From Epiperipatus broadwayi (Eukaryota; Onychophora; Udeonychophora; Euonychophora; Peripatidae), in contig JAQFVV010012405.1 in assembly GCA_028023455.1 (NCBI GenBank), forward strand, positions 5,353,334-5,417,333: a DNA stretch of 64,000 bases, in the 5' to 3' direction. The position numbers and the translations under genes were made by a program. Position 1 is the stretch's first letter, and the number at the start of each line of letters is the position of its first letter. Below, one piece after another: positions 12,990 through 24,319 of this stretch. The notes below the pieces were generated by a model that saw only the letters and a program-made list of their open reading frames with translations, was not told where the DNA came from and searched no databases.

Positions 12990-13735
12990 TGTACAACACC
13001 AGCAGCAGTAGCCATTTGAAAAAAGTATAGTCATTCCAATTCCTTAGATGCTTGTGACATGATTGTTTTCTTGTTAGAATAATTTGTTTGAGAGTGACTT
13101 CACGGACATCATCTCACACATTGGGAAAAACAACTATCCCATGTATCATGAAACAGGAGATCAGGTGACATAGTCTTTTCCTGTAAAAGAAGCTTTAAGA
13201 ATATGTCCAGTTTCGATGTGTTTGATGTTCTAAAGATTATTTTACATCTTGTCAACCATACTGTGAATGTCAGATAAATAGAGAGTCTAATATTCACAAA
13301 AATACCATTCTTAATAGTGTTCCTCACTGAAAGCGCAGCTTTGATGTCAAGTGCCACCTTATCAATGACAAAGTCCCTGATTGGAGATAATGTTGGACAA
13401 GAGTAGAGCAGATGATCAAACCTCTCTTTATCGTGACTGCATAGCTAACATTGGGAGCTGAGCCTTTTAAAACCTCTTCTCAACACCAATTCAAATTCAT
13501 TTTTAGGATGAAGTCAATGTGGTTTGTCTTTAGATACCATTGTTTAACCCTTTCTGACAAGCAATTTATTATTCAGACTCAGTGTTGCAGGAAGAGGAGT
13601 CTGGTTTGGATATTTGAGATTATATATCTGCCAGAAGGTTCTTTTTCCATCCAGTACAAGCGATGTGTCAGCAGCTCATTACTCACACTCTTCCTGGTTT
13701 TCCAAATAAGGAATAGTTAGATATATTACTAGATC
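12990..13735 (-). pseudogene. LINE 3' end, decayed (family with zf-RVT-like CCHC)
   Basis: This is the C-terminal part of a non-LTR retrotransposon ORF2 on the minus strand. It aligns by eye with the copy at 59.4-60.4 kb: (V)KQWYLKTNHIDFILKMNL matches FKRWSLEPKFLDFIIKINL. A zinc-binding block LCSHDKERFDHLLYSCPTL (C-x2-C-x7-H-x4-C, first Cys beside a stop) matches LCAREDKTIDHIIHRCPRL. The 82-codon C-terminal frame (13357-13109) contains TVWLTRCKIIF and LLFHDTWDS, matching AKWLTRCHSVF and KLYADTWEQ at 41.2-41.5 kb. Frameshifts and stops break it, and only the end of the element is present. The exact borders are uncertain. Confidence 0.75.
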
Positions 13736-14666
13736 ATTGAATTTGTTGTTGAAAAATATATAGAAGAAAAAAATCCAAGTATAATTTTTATGTATACTAG
13801 ATTTATAGATATTCTTTTAAAAAAGAGATATTGATGAAAAGTATAAATAAAAAATATTATAAGGCATTCAGCATTTTTCCAATCCTTTTAAATTGCTTTC
13901 ATTAAATAAATCTTTTAAAAAATTTATTTATTTGTATTTTTCACAATGTTTTATTTAATTCAATTATCTAAAGGTTTTTATTGTTTATAAGATTATTAAA
14001 ACAGAAAGAAAACCAATCTGAAGATGACTGCTAAGTAGTCAAAACTGTCACATAATTGAATTAAATAAAAAGCATTTAGAGATTTGTTAAGTATTACAAG
14101 AAACATAAAATTTACATTTAATGTGTGAAATGAACTAATGATATTAAAAAATATATTTTTTGGAAGCAATAATTATTAGTGATGCTTAAGAAATAAAAAA
14201 ATATTCACACATATAATCAGATATAATAAAAATAAAAAACAAATTAAAATCACTAATGCTCTTAAGATAAGTCTAGATGAAAAAAAAGCAACATTATATA
14301 AATAGATTATAATGAACATTTTTTTAGATTAAATATGAAAAATGAACTAGAAATCTAACATAAAACCAAATATAAAAAATTGTAATTAATGTATATTGTA
14401 AATTGATGATCATAAATTGAATTAAAAAAATAGATTACTAAAGTGCTTATTTCAGATGAAAAATGAAAACAAAACAGGTAAGAAAAATAAAATACTGAGG
14501 CACTGTATACAGGGTATGAGAAACAATCTGCTATAGAAAAAAAATAGAAAAATAGACAAATTTATTTTGTTGTGTTCTAAAAATAGAAATATTATAAGAT
14601 GTATATTGAAGAAAAATTAACTAGATGGGAAAAAAGAAAAGAAAAATGAACATTAGAGTACCTTAG

Positions 14667-14670
<4 letters not shown>
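13736..14670. other. AT-rich DNA with one hammerhead-like relic
   Basis: There is no gene. The only structured piece is the hammerhead-like relic at 14018-14049. Confidence 0.5.
14018..14049 (+). ncRNA. hammerhead-like relic (type C)
   Basis: CTGAAGA (14018-14024) is followed by one T, then a 5-bp helix II GACTG/TAGTC (one G-U pair) with a CTAAG loop. AAAA follows where GAAA is required, then CTGTC, which could supply a 2-bp helix III and a GUC triplet. The single core lesion, G to A after a C, looks like CpG decay. Confidence 0.4.

Positions 14671-14728
<58 letters not shown>
14671..14728. repeat. (GA)n microsatellite
   Basis: About 29 uninterrupted GA units. Confidence 0.98.
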
Positions 14729-14732
<4 letters not shown>

Positions 14733-15319
14733 ACAGATGGAGATGAATGATTGAAAAATATGACTTCAAGGCAAATCATATTTAATTATATCAAACAATA
14801 ATTTGAATGAAAAATTAAAAACTATTGACATTAAAATATTGGCTTCACTAGGATCAAATTTAAAAAGATTCTGCACAATATACTAATGGTAGAGTGATGA
14901 ACTTAAAAGCTAAAGATTTCTTGATAGAATTGCAACTAAATATAAATTAAAAATCTCAATTGTTCAATTGAATTAAAATGCTATGAAGTTTTTATCAATT
15001 GTGTTCTCAAATATAACATGATCTCTTGGCTAACTAATCATATAGTTGTTGTTGTTTTTTATTTGAAGGTGAATCAAATTATTTTGTTATTATTCATTAA
15101 ATCCATTGACTTTACCTAAAAGGAAGGGCTATATGGTAAAAAAATATTCTGATATACTATGATGTCGATGAAAGTAAATGAGATTGGTTGATATAAGTTT
15201 CAGACTTTATCTATTTCAGTTTCAAAATAAACCACAGTGAAGGAATGTCATACAGGGATAAATGCATGATTGCTACTGGTACCTGAAAGCATTTACAAAA
15301 TTAATGTCTATATACAAAA

Positions 15320-15800
15320 CAGAGGTGTAATATGTTGTCAAAGTGTAAATTATTAAAGGCTTTGATATGGACCATTGCGATATATGGATGTGACAAATGG
15401 ACATTGAAAAAGCAGAAAAACGCCCAAAAATGATGTTTTTTTTTTATTGTTATAAAGAATGCTTGTCATATTTTAGACAACTAAGAAAATTAATGAATCA
15501 ATCTTGGAGAAGGTAGCTGTAAAAAGGCAGCTGATGGAAATGATAAAATAATGAGAATTAGAATATTTGAACATATGTCAAAGCATATTAACAAACATGA
15601 TAAAAACCCATATTTGGAATGATAAATGGAGTAAGAGAAATAGGATGATCAAGATAGTCATGTATAGATAACATATAATGGATGAGGTTGAAAATATTGG
15701 AAGCATGCAGAAACGCAGAGAAAAGAACAATTTGAAAGTAGTTCATCCACACTGTTGTCCATCATCAAATCGATGGATCAGGTGGATAAGGATATAAATA
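15320..15800 (+). pseudogene. non-LTR retrotransposon C-terminal remnant
   Basis: In frame from about 15341 the translation reads KCKLLKALIWTIAIYGCDKW, then TLKKQK. This matches the 'LLKALIWTVATYGCEAWTLK' type block that follows the reverse transcriptase in many animal LINEs. Further on, in shifted frames, come VKRQLMEMIK and, near the end, VVHPHCCPSSNRWIRWI, resembling the usual C-terminus. Several stops and frameshifts make it a dead 5'-truncated copy. It belongs to a different lineage from the RTE-like copies at 29.6-36.6 kb. Confidence 0.7.
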
Positions 15801-16640
15801 TTTCTAAATATATAAATATGTCTATTGTATATCAATAACAGCCAAATTTTTTACAATAAACAAACTTTAGTGTCATTTAACTATATCTGCCAATTGTTGC
15901 TCAGTAGACAGAGAATAATTATAAATAAAGGCAAAAGAGATACCTCTTTCCACATACCTATCTAATATTTTTAAATAAACTGCAATTATTGATATGCAAT
16001 AATTAGAACAAAATTTTAAACAAGTAATAAAAAGGCAAATATTTACAAAGTTTTATATTTACATCTATAGCATTAATTATTAACGATTTTAATAACGTTA
16101 TATAAATACTTCCAAATATAACAAATTATTTAATTGCAATTTATCCACTCTACTTTGAACAATTTTAGCAAAGAACCTTTTATTGTAAATATATGTATAC
16201 ACAATCTTATATTTTAACTATCCTGTAGTGTTCTTCAGAGTTATAATATAATGAAGAAAATAAAATACACAACTATATAAATAATATCATAAAAAAATGT
16301 AAACAATAAATTTAATAAAATAATAAAAAATAAAAATAAAAAACAACATAAAATATAACAAATCATAATAAAACTGAAATAAATATAATCAAACCCAAAT
16401 AAAATAATCCAGTTAATATAAACTAAAATATACAATATAAATATAAATTATACATGAGTATTCTTGACTGTATATATATATATTCATGAACAAATATTAA
16501 TTTAAATTTTATTATTATAAAATTATTAAAAATATGAAAGTTTGTCAACTTTGACATCATATTTATTCTTGGTTTGTTTAAGAATTTACTTCTATTATTA
16601 TAACCGAAATACACAGACTTATTATATACCTATGTTTATA
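15801..16640. other. AT-rich DNA, no gene seen
   Basis: This is extremely AT-rich. The two minus frames at 16241-16614 are low-complexity I/Y/F/L strings and not credible proteins. Confidence 0.55.
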
Positions 16641-16644
16641 TATG

Positions 16645-16880
16645 TAATATATAGGGTATATGAGCACAGACTTTCACACGCCCCACCACTCTTCACACTA
16701 TCTCATAGCACTGATACACTTAAACACATATATGTTGAAAAGATAAATAATCACCAATATACATATTTCACGCTAAACCAGCAATCACCAGTTGGTCCAG
16801 ATTACCATCTCTACACATATATGCTATAGGTGCTCAGATATATATTAAGATAGCCAATCCTCATATTTTAATGGACAGAT
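16645..16880 (-). repeat. family A repeat, partial, with hammerhead relic
   Basis: This is the 3' half of a family A unit on the minus strand. The hammerhead core reads CTGGTGA (16791-16785; A6 to G) with GAAA kept and most of helix II preserved. Confidence 0.75.
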
Positions 16881-16990
16881 TAATGGAAAGAGATATCTTT
16901 TTCTGTTTATTTGTTATTCTCTGTGATATTGGTAGGCATTTGCAGGAAAATTTAAATGCTAATGAGTATCTGTTGATATATATATATATT

Positions 16991-17400
16991 AAAAGCATAA
17001 AGCTAAACTTGTCAATAAATAATTAAAATTAACCCAAATTCACAACTCAACCAGACTAGCCCAATAAATAAACAAAAACATAACCAATGGTTTCACTGCT
17101 ACAAGCAAATTTTTCAAAAGTAAAAAACTACAAAATAACAATATATTTTGTTGTTATTTTGTATATGTTCTTTCCACTTGAGAAGTTTTTTTAAAAGTTC
17201 TTTTAATATTAAGGGTGTATGGGATGTAAATGGAATTGTGGGTAATGTTTAATCTAAATATGCTGTTATTTTTGTAGTTCTTTACCCTTGAAAAGTCTAC
17301 TTGTAGCAGTAAAATCAGTGGTTGTGTTTAGAGTTTACTTTTTTGGATAGTCTGTTTGATTTGTGAATTTGGAGTAATTTTGATTATATATATATATATG
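16991..17400. mobile_element. foldback (MITE-like) element, family E copy 1
   Basis: Inverted arms of about 130 bp flank the interior. The left arm contains 'aattcacaactcaaccagac', 'accaatggtttcactgctac' and 'aactacaaaataaca'. The right arm contains their complements ('tgttatttttgtagtt', 'gtagcagtaaaatcagtggt', 'gtgaatttgg'). A second copy lies at 58140-58510. There is no coding capacity. A non-autonomous DNA transposon is the simplest reading. Confidence 0.8.
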
Positions 17401-17555
17401 GAATTTAATAAAAAATGGAAATTAACAGATTACACCCATGTAAACAAAGATAACTTTACATATTAATGTTGCCAGGAAACCATCAACTATTACTAATTGA
17501 CAATCCACCTGAGACTAAACAAATTTTCTCTATTAACCTATAGTAGTTCCTTTGT

Positions 17556-17683
17556 TGTGATTTTTTTTTTCCATGTGTCATGGCATCGGCTGGGACGCAA
17601 ACCCACAATTGTCTGCAACCAACTACTTGCTTGCATGGCAGCTGCGATACCTCTCGGCTAACAATGCAAGACAAATGTGATTT
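17556..17683 (-). mobile_element. tRNA-Gly-related SINE with short target duplication
   Basis: Read on the minus strand it begins 'gtcttgcattgttagccgag', carries a B-box-like 'gtgggtttgcgtccca' and ends in 'catgacacatgg' plus an A-tail (T-run 17561-17570). Probable duplication 'tgtgattt' occurs at 17556-17563 and 17676-17683. The total is only about 100 bp, essentially a tRNA-like body plus tail. Confidence 0.75.
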
Positions 17684-17699
17684 ATTGAAGTAAATGGTA

Positions 17700-18955
17700 A
17701 CCTTTTTCATTTTAAATCTAAATTCTTGTAGGGATTTAAATCCAGAAAGGTATATGTTTATGTATTTATACATTTTTTACTAAAACAATGTAATTTCTAT
17801 AAATGACAATTACAAAATATCTTTCTGAATTTTAGAGAAATTTATTTAGTAAGGTATTATACATAATCTTTAATAGAGAATTCAAAAAAACTAAGAATGT
17901 CACTTTATGCAGCTATATTTTATTATGATTTAGATCATTGTTTATCTTCAGTATTTTTCTGTGCAGTATAATAATGCTTTAATTACTCAGCTTAAAATCA
18001 TTCTCATGGGACTATCTGTAGTGTTCATTTGCTAGTTTGCATTCAGTTGGTGATAAAACTGGAATTAAAATGTATATGTTTCATTAATTTTAAAAAAATC
18101 TCAAAATTCATTATCATACCCCTAATAGAATGCGGCTCATGGTATCAGTGATTCTTCTGTATTCTCAAAGTTGTCACTGCATGGAAGTTCAACTGTTATT
18201 AAATCTCAAAATGAAAAATATATTTTTGTAGTTTGTTTATATATTTATGATTATATTTATGAGTTATTTATTTTTTGATAAGAATATAATGATTAGAGTC
18301 AACATATTTAATACTTTTTTTTAAGTATACAAGTCAAGAGAAAAATAATAAGTTAAAGCAGGACATTGTGGTTGACTGAAAAAGAAACACCCCTATAACC
18401 ATTGTAGCTGTTATTTTTCATCATTTTAAAATAATCCTAAGAAAAATTTTGTATTTTGAAACATAATTTTATTGCTTCATGTAGTCTTCATAAAAAATTT
18501 GTTTGTGTGTTAAAAATGTAGTTCAAATAAATTCATTCCAAATACATTTTATTAGCAAATTATAAAATAACAAAAGCTACTGTTCTGGTTATATATTTCT
18601 GTTTATTATTTGTTTTTCTATATTTTCAAAGTTGAAATATTATTTTTAAAAATGGTTTATATTTTTAAACTTTTAGGTAAGAATTTGAAAATTGTGAAAG
18701 TATAATGCAAAATAAAAGATAATTTGTCAAATTAAAAGGTAGATGTTTTACCCAAATGGCTTCTGGAGAAGGGGGAAGTCAAAAAAAGAAAGGTTTACTT
18801 AGTAATAAATTAATGAAATTGAATTGATGGATATAGGTCACATCTTGTATTGTGTAATATTTTTGTTGACTGAAAGCATATTGCTAATGCTTCAACATAA
18901 AAAGCAGTTATATTTGTTTCTGTAAGATATAATGAAAATTATACTTTTAAGTTTT
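17700..18955. other. AT-rich DNA, no gene seen
   Basis: There is no recognisable coding or repeat signal. Confidence 0.5.
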
Positions 18956-18959
18956 CAAA

Positions 18960-19690
18960 ACATGTGATATGATGTGATGTGATGCAGTGAGATTTCTTAA
19001 ACAAAGTCAGGAATCTCTCAGCAACTATGCCCAGAGAAACCTGTTAGTCACTTTACCTTCCATTCCTCACTCTAAGTTTTCTCATATTCCCTCCATCCCA
19101 TTTCCACAACGTAATGTTTGGCAACTCTATGGCCTATAGATCTAAATCCCTCTTATCTTTTCCCAAACCCAGCATAAAAACCAATAATCCACTTTCTATA
19201 TAATCACTTTTTTCATATTTATTCTTTCATAACTTCATTATTTGTAACCTTTCTGATTTCAAGCATTTACATTCAATTAACAGATGCCTAATATTTTCTA
19301 TTCCTTCCTTACATAATTTACAAACTAAATCACCCATATTTTTCCATGTACATGTATATTGTCTTGTTGCTAAAGATCCCATTCAAGCCTTAAACAATAA
19401 ACTACTTTCCTTACTATTATCATATATTAACTCACACCTAATATTCTGTTTATTTCTATATATATTTAAACTCTTTTTACTCTCCATACTATTTCTCCAT
19501 CTCTCTAACTCCCTATTCTTTATTAATAAATCTATTCTTTTATCCCATTCCTTACCACTATAACACTCAAAAATCCTCCTAACACAATCAGCCCATCTTT
19601 TGTATAAATATACTGATATAAATTCTTTATACCACATTACCTTTCTTACCCATCTTGTTGCTGGCCCTTTACAAAGCAGCTCTCTACTCT
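18960..19690 (-). pseudogene. LINE 3' end with zinc-binding C-terminus
   Basis: The minus strand from 19637 encodes 84 open codons (FISVYLYKRWADCVRRIFEC, later WDKRIDLLIKNRELERWRN). After one stop comes LVCKLCKEGIENIRHLLIEC, a C-x2-C-x8-H-x4-C zf-RVT-like block typical of the end of LINE ORF2. The minus-strand 3' end runs into a short 'catcacatcacat' type microsatellite tail (about 18967-18990), as is common for LINEs. It is 5'-truncated and stop-containing. It differs in sequence from the family at 13, 41 and 59 kb. Confidence 0.7.
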
Positions 19691-20600
19691 AGTACCATCT
19701 ACAGTAAGATTGAGTAATCAATAATTACCATATATTTAAATTCCCATTTTCAGACCAGTTTTGTAAGTGAGGCCTTGGATTCAAAATGAGAGGTAATACA
19801 GGTATTAATCTAGAAAATAGTGTATTGGCATCTAATAATTATTATTGGTCAAGATTACTATATTTGGATAAGGTAAGGACTCAAGTGAGTTGTTATTATT
19901 CACTCATACAGCTCCAAATATGTGACTTGATTTATCTCAAAAGACTTAGTTAATTAAAAGGTACTTTTATGAGCCATTTGTTTGTTTTTTAATGTTTGAA
20001 AGTTATCAATTAATTCTAAATAAGACTATACTGTGAAAATTTTAAAATGTACACTATAATGGATAGATTCAATCGTTAAAGTTCATATCTAAAGTTTAAA
20101 AATGTTTAACAATCATTTATGTTTTTTTTAAACTTACTTTTTTATAATGTCAGTTGCCCCTTAAAAATATATATTTGTAAAGTAAATTTATATATTATTA
20201 TGGGATATGTTGGTGGAATGTCATGGATGTGAAAAAGATCCAATGTAAATAATTTTCATAAGGTTTTTGTAAAGATAGGTAATATTAGATTTGCTTTTAA
20301 GATTTGTCTGTGTAATGGCATATTAGATCTATGAGTAGATAAGTTAAAATTTCTTATAATTATTATTTGATTTATTTATCTGCTTAAGACTATTTCTTAA
20401 CATCTTGAAGTATAATTTTTAATGCAGTTATTATTCTGAAATCTTTTTTAAAAGCCATGTTTAGAAGATGATATCAAATGAAATTTAGTGACCACATTAT
20501 TTTCAACTAATTTATTATAATTCTGAAATAATTTTGCTAAATTTTGACTATTAACACACCACCTGATTAACAATATTTGAGTGAAATTTTTTCAGTGTTA
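19691..20600. other. AT-rich DNA, no gene seen
   Basis: About 19675-19760 is shared in inverted orientation with 28560-28635 (for example 'attgagtaatcaataattac' versus 'aattgatgattattcaacct'), so it is an unnamed old repeat. Nothing else is seen. Confidence 0.45.
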
Positions 20601-20605
20601 ACATT

Positions 20606-20696
20606 TTTTTTTCCATATGTCACATGCATTGACTGGGAAGCAAACCCAGGCTAGCTGCTTGGAAGGCAACTATGCTAACTGCTAGGCCACCAATGC
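20606..20696 (-). mobile_element. tRNA-Gly(UCC)-related SINE
   Basis: Read on minus it begins 'gtcaagcattggtggcctag', includes the anticodon-arm remnant 'ttgccttccaagcagc' and the B box 'tgggtttgcttccca', and ends 'gacatatgg' plus A-run (T-run 20606-20614). It is closely similar to the 41.6 kb copy and more mutated at CpG sites. Confidence 0.8.
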
Positions 20697-20798
20697 TTGA
20701 CTACAATTTTAATATTTAGAAGTATTATTATCTTCTACTTTACATTTTTGCATTTTTTCATATAAATTTAAAAAAAAGAAAAAGGTTATACAAAAGCT

Positions 20799-20831
20799 CT
20801 GATGAAGACTGCAAGACAGTTGAAACTGATA
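20799..20831 (+). ncRNA. hammerhead-like motif (type C)
   Basis: CTGATGA (20799-20805), one A, a 5-bp helix II GACTG/CAGTT around loop CAAGA, GAAA (20822-20825). The two core boxes are intact. Helix III (A..U at 20825/20830) and helix I are poor, so cleavage is doubtful. Confidence 0.45.
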
Positions 20832-21116
20832 AAAAATTAAAGGAATTATATAAAATATTTGCATTAGAGTATATATGTGAAGATTTATAAAAAGTAATTT
20901 TAATATTTCTAAAACTTTATAACATTTATTCACTCTAGAAGGACATAATGTATTTTTTCTAAAAATAAATAAGTTTTATGTTAACTTTAAAGCCTAATAA
21001 TAACTTTTAAAAAAATTGATTTGCAGAAACCAAATTAAAAAAAAAAAAAAAACTTTAAATTTTTATGCAGGCTAAATCTCAATATTTTAAAAATATTAAA
21101 ATAGCAAAATTATTCA

Positions 21117-21315
21117 TACAGTAGTGCCACTGAGTGCAAGCCAGAGTAATCAATGGATTCCAGAAGGCTTGTGCATAAATCCCTATCCATTGCCTACTCA
21201 TCCAACACTCTCAGACTAGTTTCTGGCTTGTGGCCTTCATCAGTGAGTTTTGCCTGTTTTAATAACAGTTATGAGCAAGAATAAGAAATAGTGATCATGT
21301 GATGTTTAGTGGTTA
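21117..21315 (-). repeat. family D repeat with hammerhead ribozyme
   Basis: This minus-strand copy of family D is also present as a foldback at 54.5-55.0 kb. Shared blocks include 'gtgcataaatccctatc', 'tgcctactcatcca' and 'tttgcctgttttaataa'. The hammerhead at 21210-21247 lies in its centre. Confidence 0.8.
21210..21247 (-). ncRNA. hammerhead ribozyme, type I (family D)
   Basis: On the minus strand: helix I strand CTCA, CTGATGA (21243-21237), a 3-bp helix II GGC/GCC with an A-A mismatch at its base, GAAA (21223-21220), then ACTAGT, a perfectly self-complementary helix III (its first A is the last A of GAAA). The cleavage triplet is GTC (C at 21214), and TGAG closes a 4-bp helix I. All core positions match the hammerhead consensus. 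The minimal helix III suggests action as a dimer, as in Penelope-type hammerheads. Activity is inferred, not shown. Confidence 0.75.
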
Positions 21316-21829
21316 TTTTAAAAATAATTTGTTAATTCTGATTTAATTTGATTATAAACTAATAAATAATATAAACTTAAAATTTTACAGAAAATATAAA
21401 ATTTACATCAATAGTCTGAATTCGAATTCAGGCTGAATAAATGTTATCTTAAAAATAGATTTAAAATTTTTTCTTTTGAATAATTAGCTCAGTCATAAAC
21501 CTAATTAGCTATCTACTATTAGTCAGTAAATAGATATCTAGATATTCTTAATTAAATGCTGAAAATGAATAACTCTTAAGCATTCTTTTTACTGTTCTTT
21601 TATGAGGAATTACCTCAGAAGCTTTTTTCACTGTAATGGATTATTTAAGTTTTATCTTACCTTTACTATAAGCTCATAAATGCAATTCTTTAAAGTTATG
21701 ACAGCAAAAATATCTACTTTATAAGTTATGTTGTAATGGATATTTGGAATTTTTTTTTTTTTTACAAAAGCAAAAATAAAAGAAACTTACTTCTGTTCTG
21801 ATGTCTTTATAATTGAATAAATAATATAT

Positions 21830-22135
21830 AAATTAATAAATTATATTAATGAAATGAAGTTGTGACTTATTTAGCTTGTATTTATAAATATAATATATAA
21901 AGCATGCTAATAGCTCTAAACAAGCTTATTTTAATTTAATTTTAATTTTTTATTTATTTTACTGATAAATACAGCAAGAGAACTCATTAAAAATCTCTAT
22001 CTAGACTTATCCCCATCTCCAAACTGGTTTCAAGATAATGGCTCTCATCAGTGAGGAGCTAAGACATCCAGTCACCAGATCAAAAATACAAACTCAAGCC
22101 CAGCATTTATCTAATACTTAACTATTAAGTAGAAA
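21830..22135 (-). repeat. family B repeat with hammerhead relic
   Basis: This minus-strand copy shares landmarks with 63.6-63.86 kb: 'cttgtttagagctattagca', then 'ttataaatacaagcta' and 'agtcac'. The hammerhead (22057-22015 on minus) keeps CTGATGA (22051-22045) and GAAA (22031-22028). Helix II GAGC/TCTT has one mismatch and helix III ACCAGT is imperfect. Confidence 0.75.
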
Positions 22136-22234
22136 ATCTTAAAATTTCAGACAACTATATGTTTTCAAATCCAGCTCTCCAACTCAAATAACTATATGGG
22201 ACTGAACTAAATTCAGATACACCATATATTAATA

Positions 22235-22625
22235 GTCTTAGCAATTTAATATAGCCAATGCTTTAACAGTCAAACTATAATATTAATGAAATCAAGTCAT
22301 ACATCACATGACTTATTTAGCTTGTATTTACAAATGTAATATAAAGAGTGTGCTAATAGCTTGAAACAAACATATTTATTTCTTTTACTGATAAATGCAG
22401 CAAAAGAACCCATTCAAAATCACCATCTAGACTTAAATATTAGATAAATTAGTTAAGTATTAGATAAATGCTGGGCTTGAGTTTGTATTTTCAATCTGAT
22501 GTCTGGATGTCCTGGTTCCTTACTGATAAGAGCCATCAGCTTGAAACTGGTTTGGGAATGGGGATAAGTCTAAATAGAGGTATTGAATGTGTTCTCTTGC
22601 TACATTTATTGAAAAAAAAAATTAA
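22235..22625. repeat. two further family B copies, head to head
   Basis: A minus-strand part (22235-22435) is followed by a plus-strand part (about 22440-22625). The plus-strand part is the inverted complement of 21.98-22.13 kb ('taagtattagataaatgctg' pairs with 'cagcatttatctaatactta'). The plus part carries hammerhead 22519-22556: CTGATAA (one core change), helix II GAGC/GCTT, GAAA (22543-22546), helix III ACTGGT, triplet GTT. Confidence 0.7.
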
Positions 22626-22639
22626 ATTAAATAATAGTT

Positions 22640-23340
22640 TATTTATTCTCTCATCCACAACAATGGAAAATTTAATTTTGATTCAAATATTATTTATTCA
22701 ATATAAGCACCAATATACATTAGTAGCCTTGATAAGTGAAAAGCTATTTCTGGTCTAATTTTAAAAAATTTAAAGAGCTAAACTTAAGCATACATCTTAG
22801 GAAAAAGGAAACTTTTACAAAATAAAAGATTAAACAAAAATATATTATCATAAAACAAAAATATATTATCATATCTTTTTTCTCCAAAACATCCACAGCA
22901 TCTTGTTTCAAGCCTTCCTATTGGTGCTTGAAATTCACAGATAATGCTGAAACCTTTGTATATTACATTTTAATCTATACATGTATTTATGATATGATTT
23001 TAAAATTATATATATTAGGAATTCAACAAAAAGAATTACATAATAGTATAATAGTATAGTTGTGAAAAAATAGGACAGGTCTAAACTAAAAAAAAGCAGT
23101 GCTCAAATGTATGTGAGTGAGTTCATGAATGGATGAGTTCATTGTCATGTTTTGACAAAAAGTATGGTTTTATTTATCCCACAAAAAAAAAAACACATTA
23201 TAACTTGTAATATGTTGCTAATAACTTCAGATTATTTGTGCATTTATTGAATGATTGCTATTTGAAATAAATTAAGTATTGTTTAAGCATTTGTAAAGAA
23301 TTCTTTCCCAAAATATATATATATAATATAATCCCAGTGC
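22640..23340. other. AT-rich DNA, no gene seen
   Basis: There is no recognisable gene or repeat family. It contains a short duplicated phrase 'aaaatatattatcata' near 22835-22872. Confidence 0.5.
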
Positions 23341-23380
23341 ATAACGCTATACTGAAATAAATATACAAATATTAAGCAAT

Positions 23381-23582
23381 TAAATCATCGCACATGATTA
23401 AGAAATCCAGTACTGCCCTCTGTGAACTAATATATAAATACATTAGAGTTCGTATTTCAAAATAGCCAGGTCAAAATGGTATACAATTTTGACCTGGCTA
23501 TTTTGAATTACGAACTCTAATGTATTTATATATTAGGTCACAAAGGGCAGTACTGGATTTCTTAATCATGTGGGATGATTTA
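23381..23582. mobile_element. foldback (MITE-like) element F
   Basis: Arms of about 95 bp are almost perfectly complementary ('taaatcatcgcacatgatta' on the left, 'taatcatgtgggatgattta' on the right) around a short loop near 23480. The whole 202-bp element would fold into one hairpin. There is no coding capacity. Confidence 0.9.
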
Positions 23583-23812
23583 GTATATATATATGTGTGT
23601 GTGTATAATAATAATAATATTACAAATCGATGTGTATATTTCTTCAAAATAATATACGTAAATTTATTTAATATTTAGTTATAAATTTATGTATATATAT
23701 ATAGCTTGCATTTACAAATATATATATAAATATGAAAGTTCTAAATAATTTTAATGTTAAAAATAATAATGTATAAATCTTTATTAATCAGTAATATATA
23801 TATATGTAAAAA

Positions 23813-23980
23813 CTTTAATGGTTGGAGTTATGCATTTATAAGTACATAATTAGAAAGCACTCAACCAAAAACAAATTGCTGCAGACCAAGAGTTTATGGC
23901 TTGGAATAGTATGTTCTAGATTGAGTGATTTCTAATTAAGTACATATAAATGGATAATTTCATCCATTAAAGATTTACAT
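23813..23980. mobile_element. foldback element G
   Basis: The left arm 'ctttaatggttggagttatg', then 'taattagaaa' and 'cactcaa', pairs with the right arm 'ttgagtgatttctaatta', then 'cattaaag'. The arms are about 55 bp and diverged. It ends immediately before the PLE fragment. Confidence 0.7.
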
Positions 23981-23984
23981 CTAT

Positions 23985-24317
23985 AACAACTATTAAAAAT
24001 CTCATGGTGTTTATCAAATCTCATGTGAAAATTGTAAAGCTTCTTACATAGGTATGAATAATCATTGCATTAGTGTTAGGAGAGATGAACATGCTAATGC
24101 AGTTAAACAACACTTATCATCATCAGCACTCTCACTCCATACTATAGATTCAGGTCATAAAATTGATTTTTCTAGTACCAGGATCATATCCAGATGGGAT
24201 AATCTCTACCAATGCAAAATCAGAGAAGCCATTGAGATACTTAAAAGGCCAGATTGTAGCAATAAGCAAGATGATACATGCAAACTTCCTCCTATTTGGA
24301 AAGATTTTTTTTAAAAA
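23985..24317 (+). pseudogene. Penelope-like element, GIY-YIG endonuclease C-terminus
   Basis: The C-terminal GIY-YIG nuclease domain of a Penelope-like retroelement. After one apparent base loss near 24008 the frame reads GVYQISCENCKASYIG (the GxY and YIG halves of the motif, with a CxxC), then ISVRRDEHANAVKQHL, ALSLHTIDSGHKIDF, ISRWDNLYQCKIREAIEILK and a terminal LPPIWKDFF, stopping at 24315-24317. This order (YIG, R..EH, H..GH, Y..R..EAI) is that of PLE endonucleases. The 86-codon open stretch is nearly undamaged, but the RT half is absent upstream, where foldback G lies. The PLE at 38-40 kb is more decayed and looks like a different lineage. Confidence 0.85.
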
Positions 24318-24319
24318 AA

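Noticed and set aside
14671-14728. Regulatory GA-element
   Set aside because: A pure (GA)n microsatellite with no gene nearby gives no support for a regulatory role.
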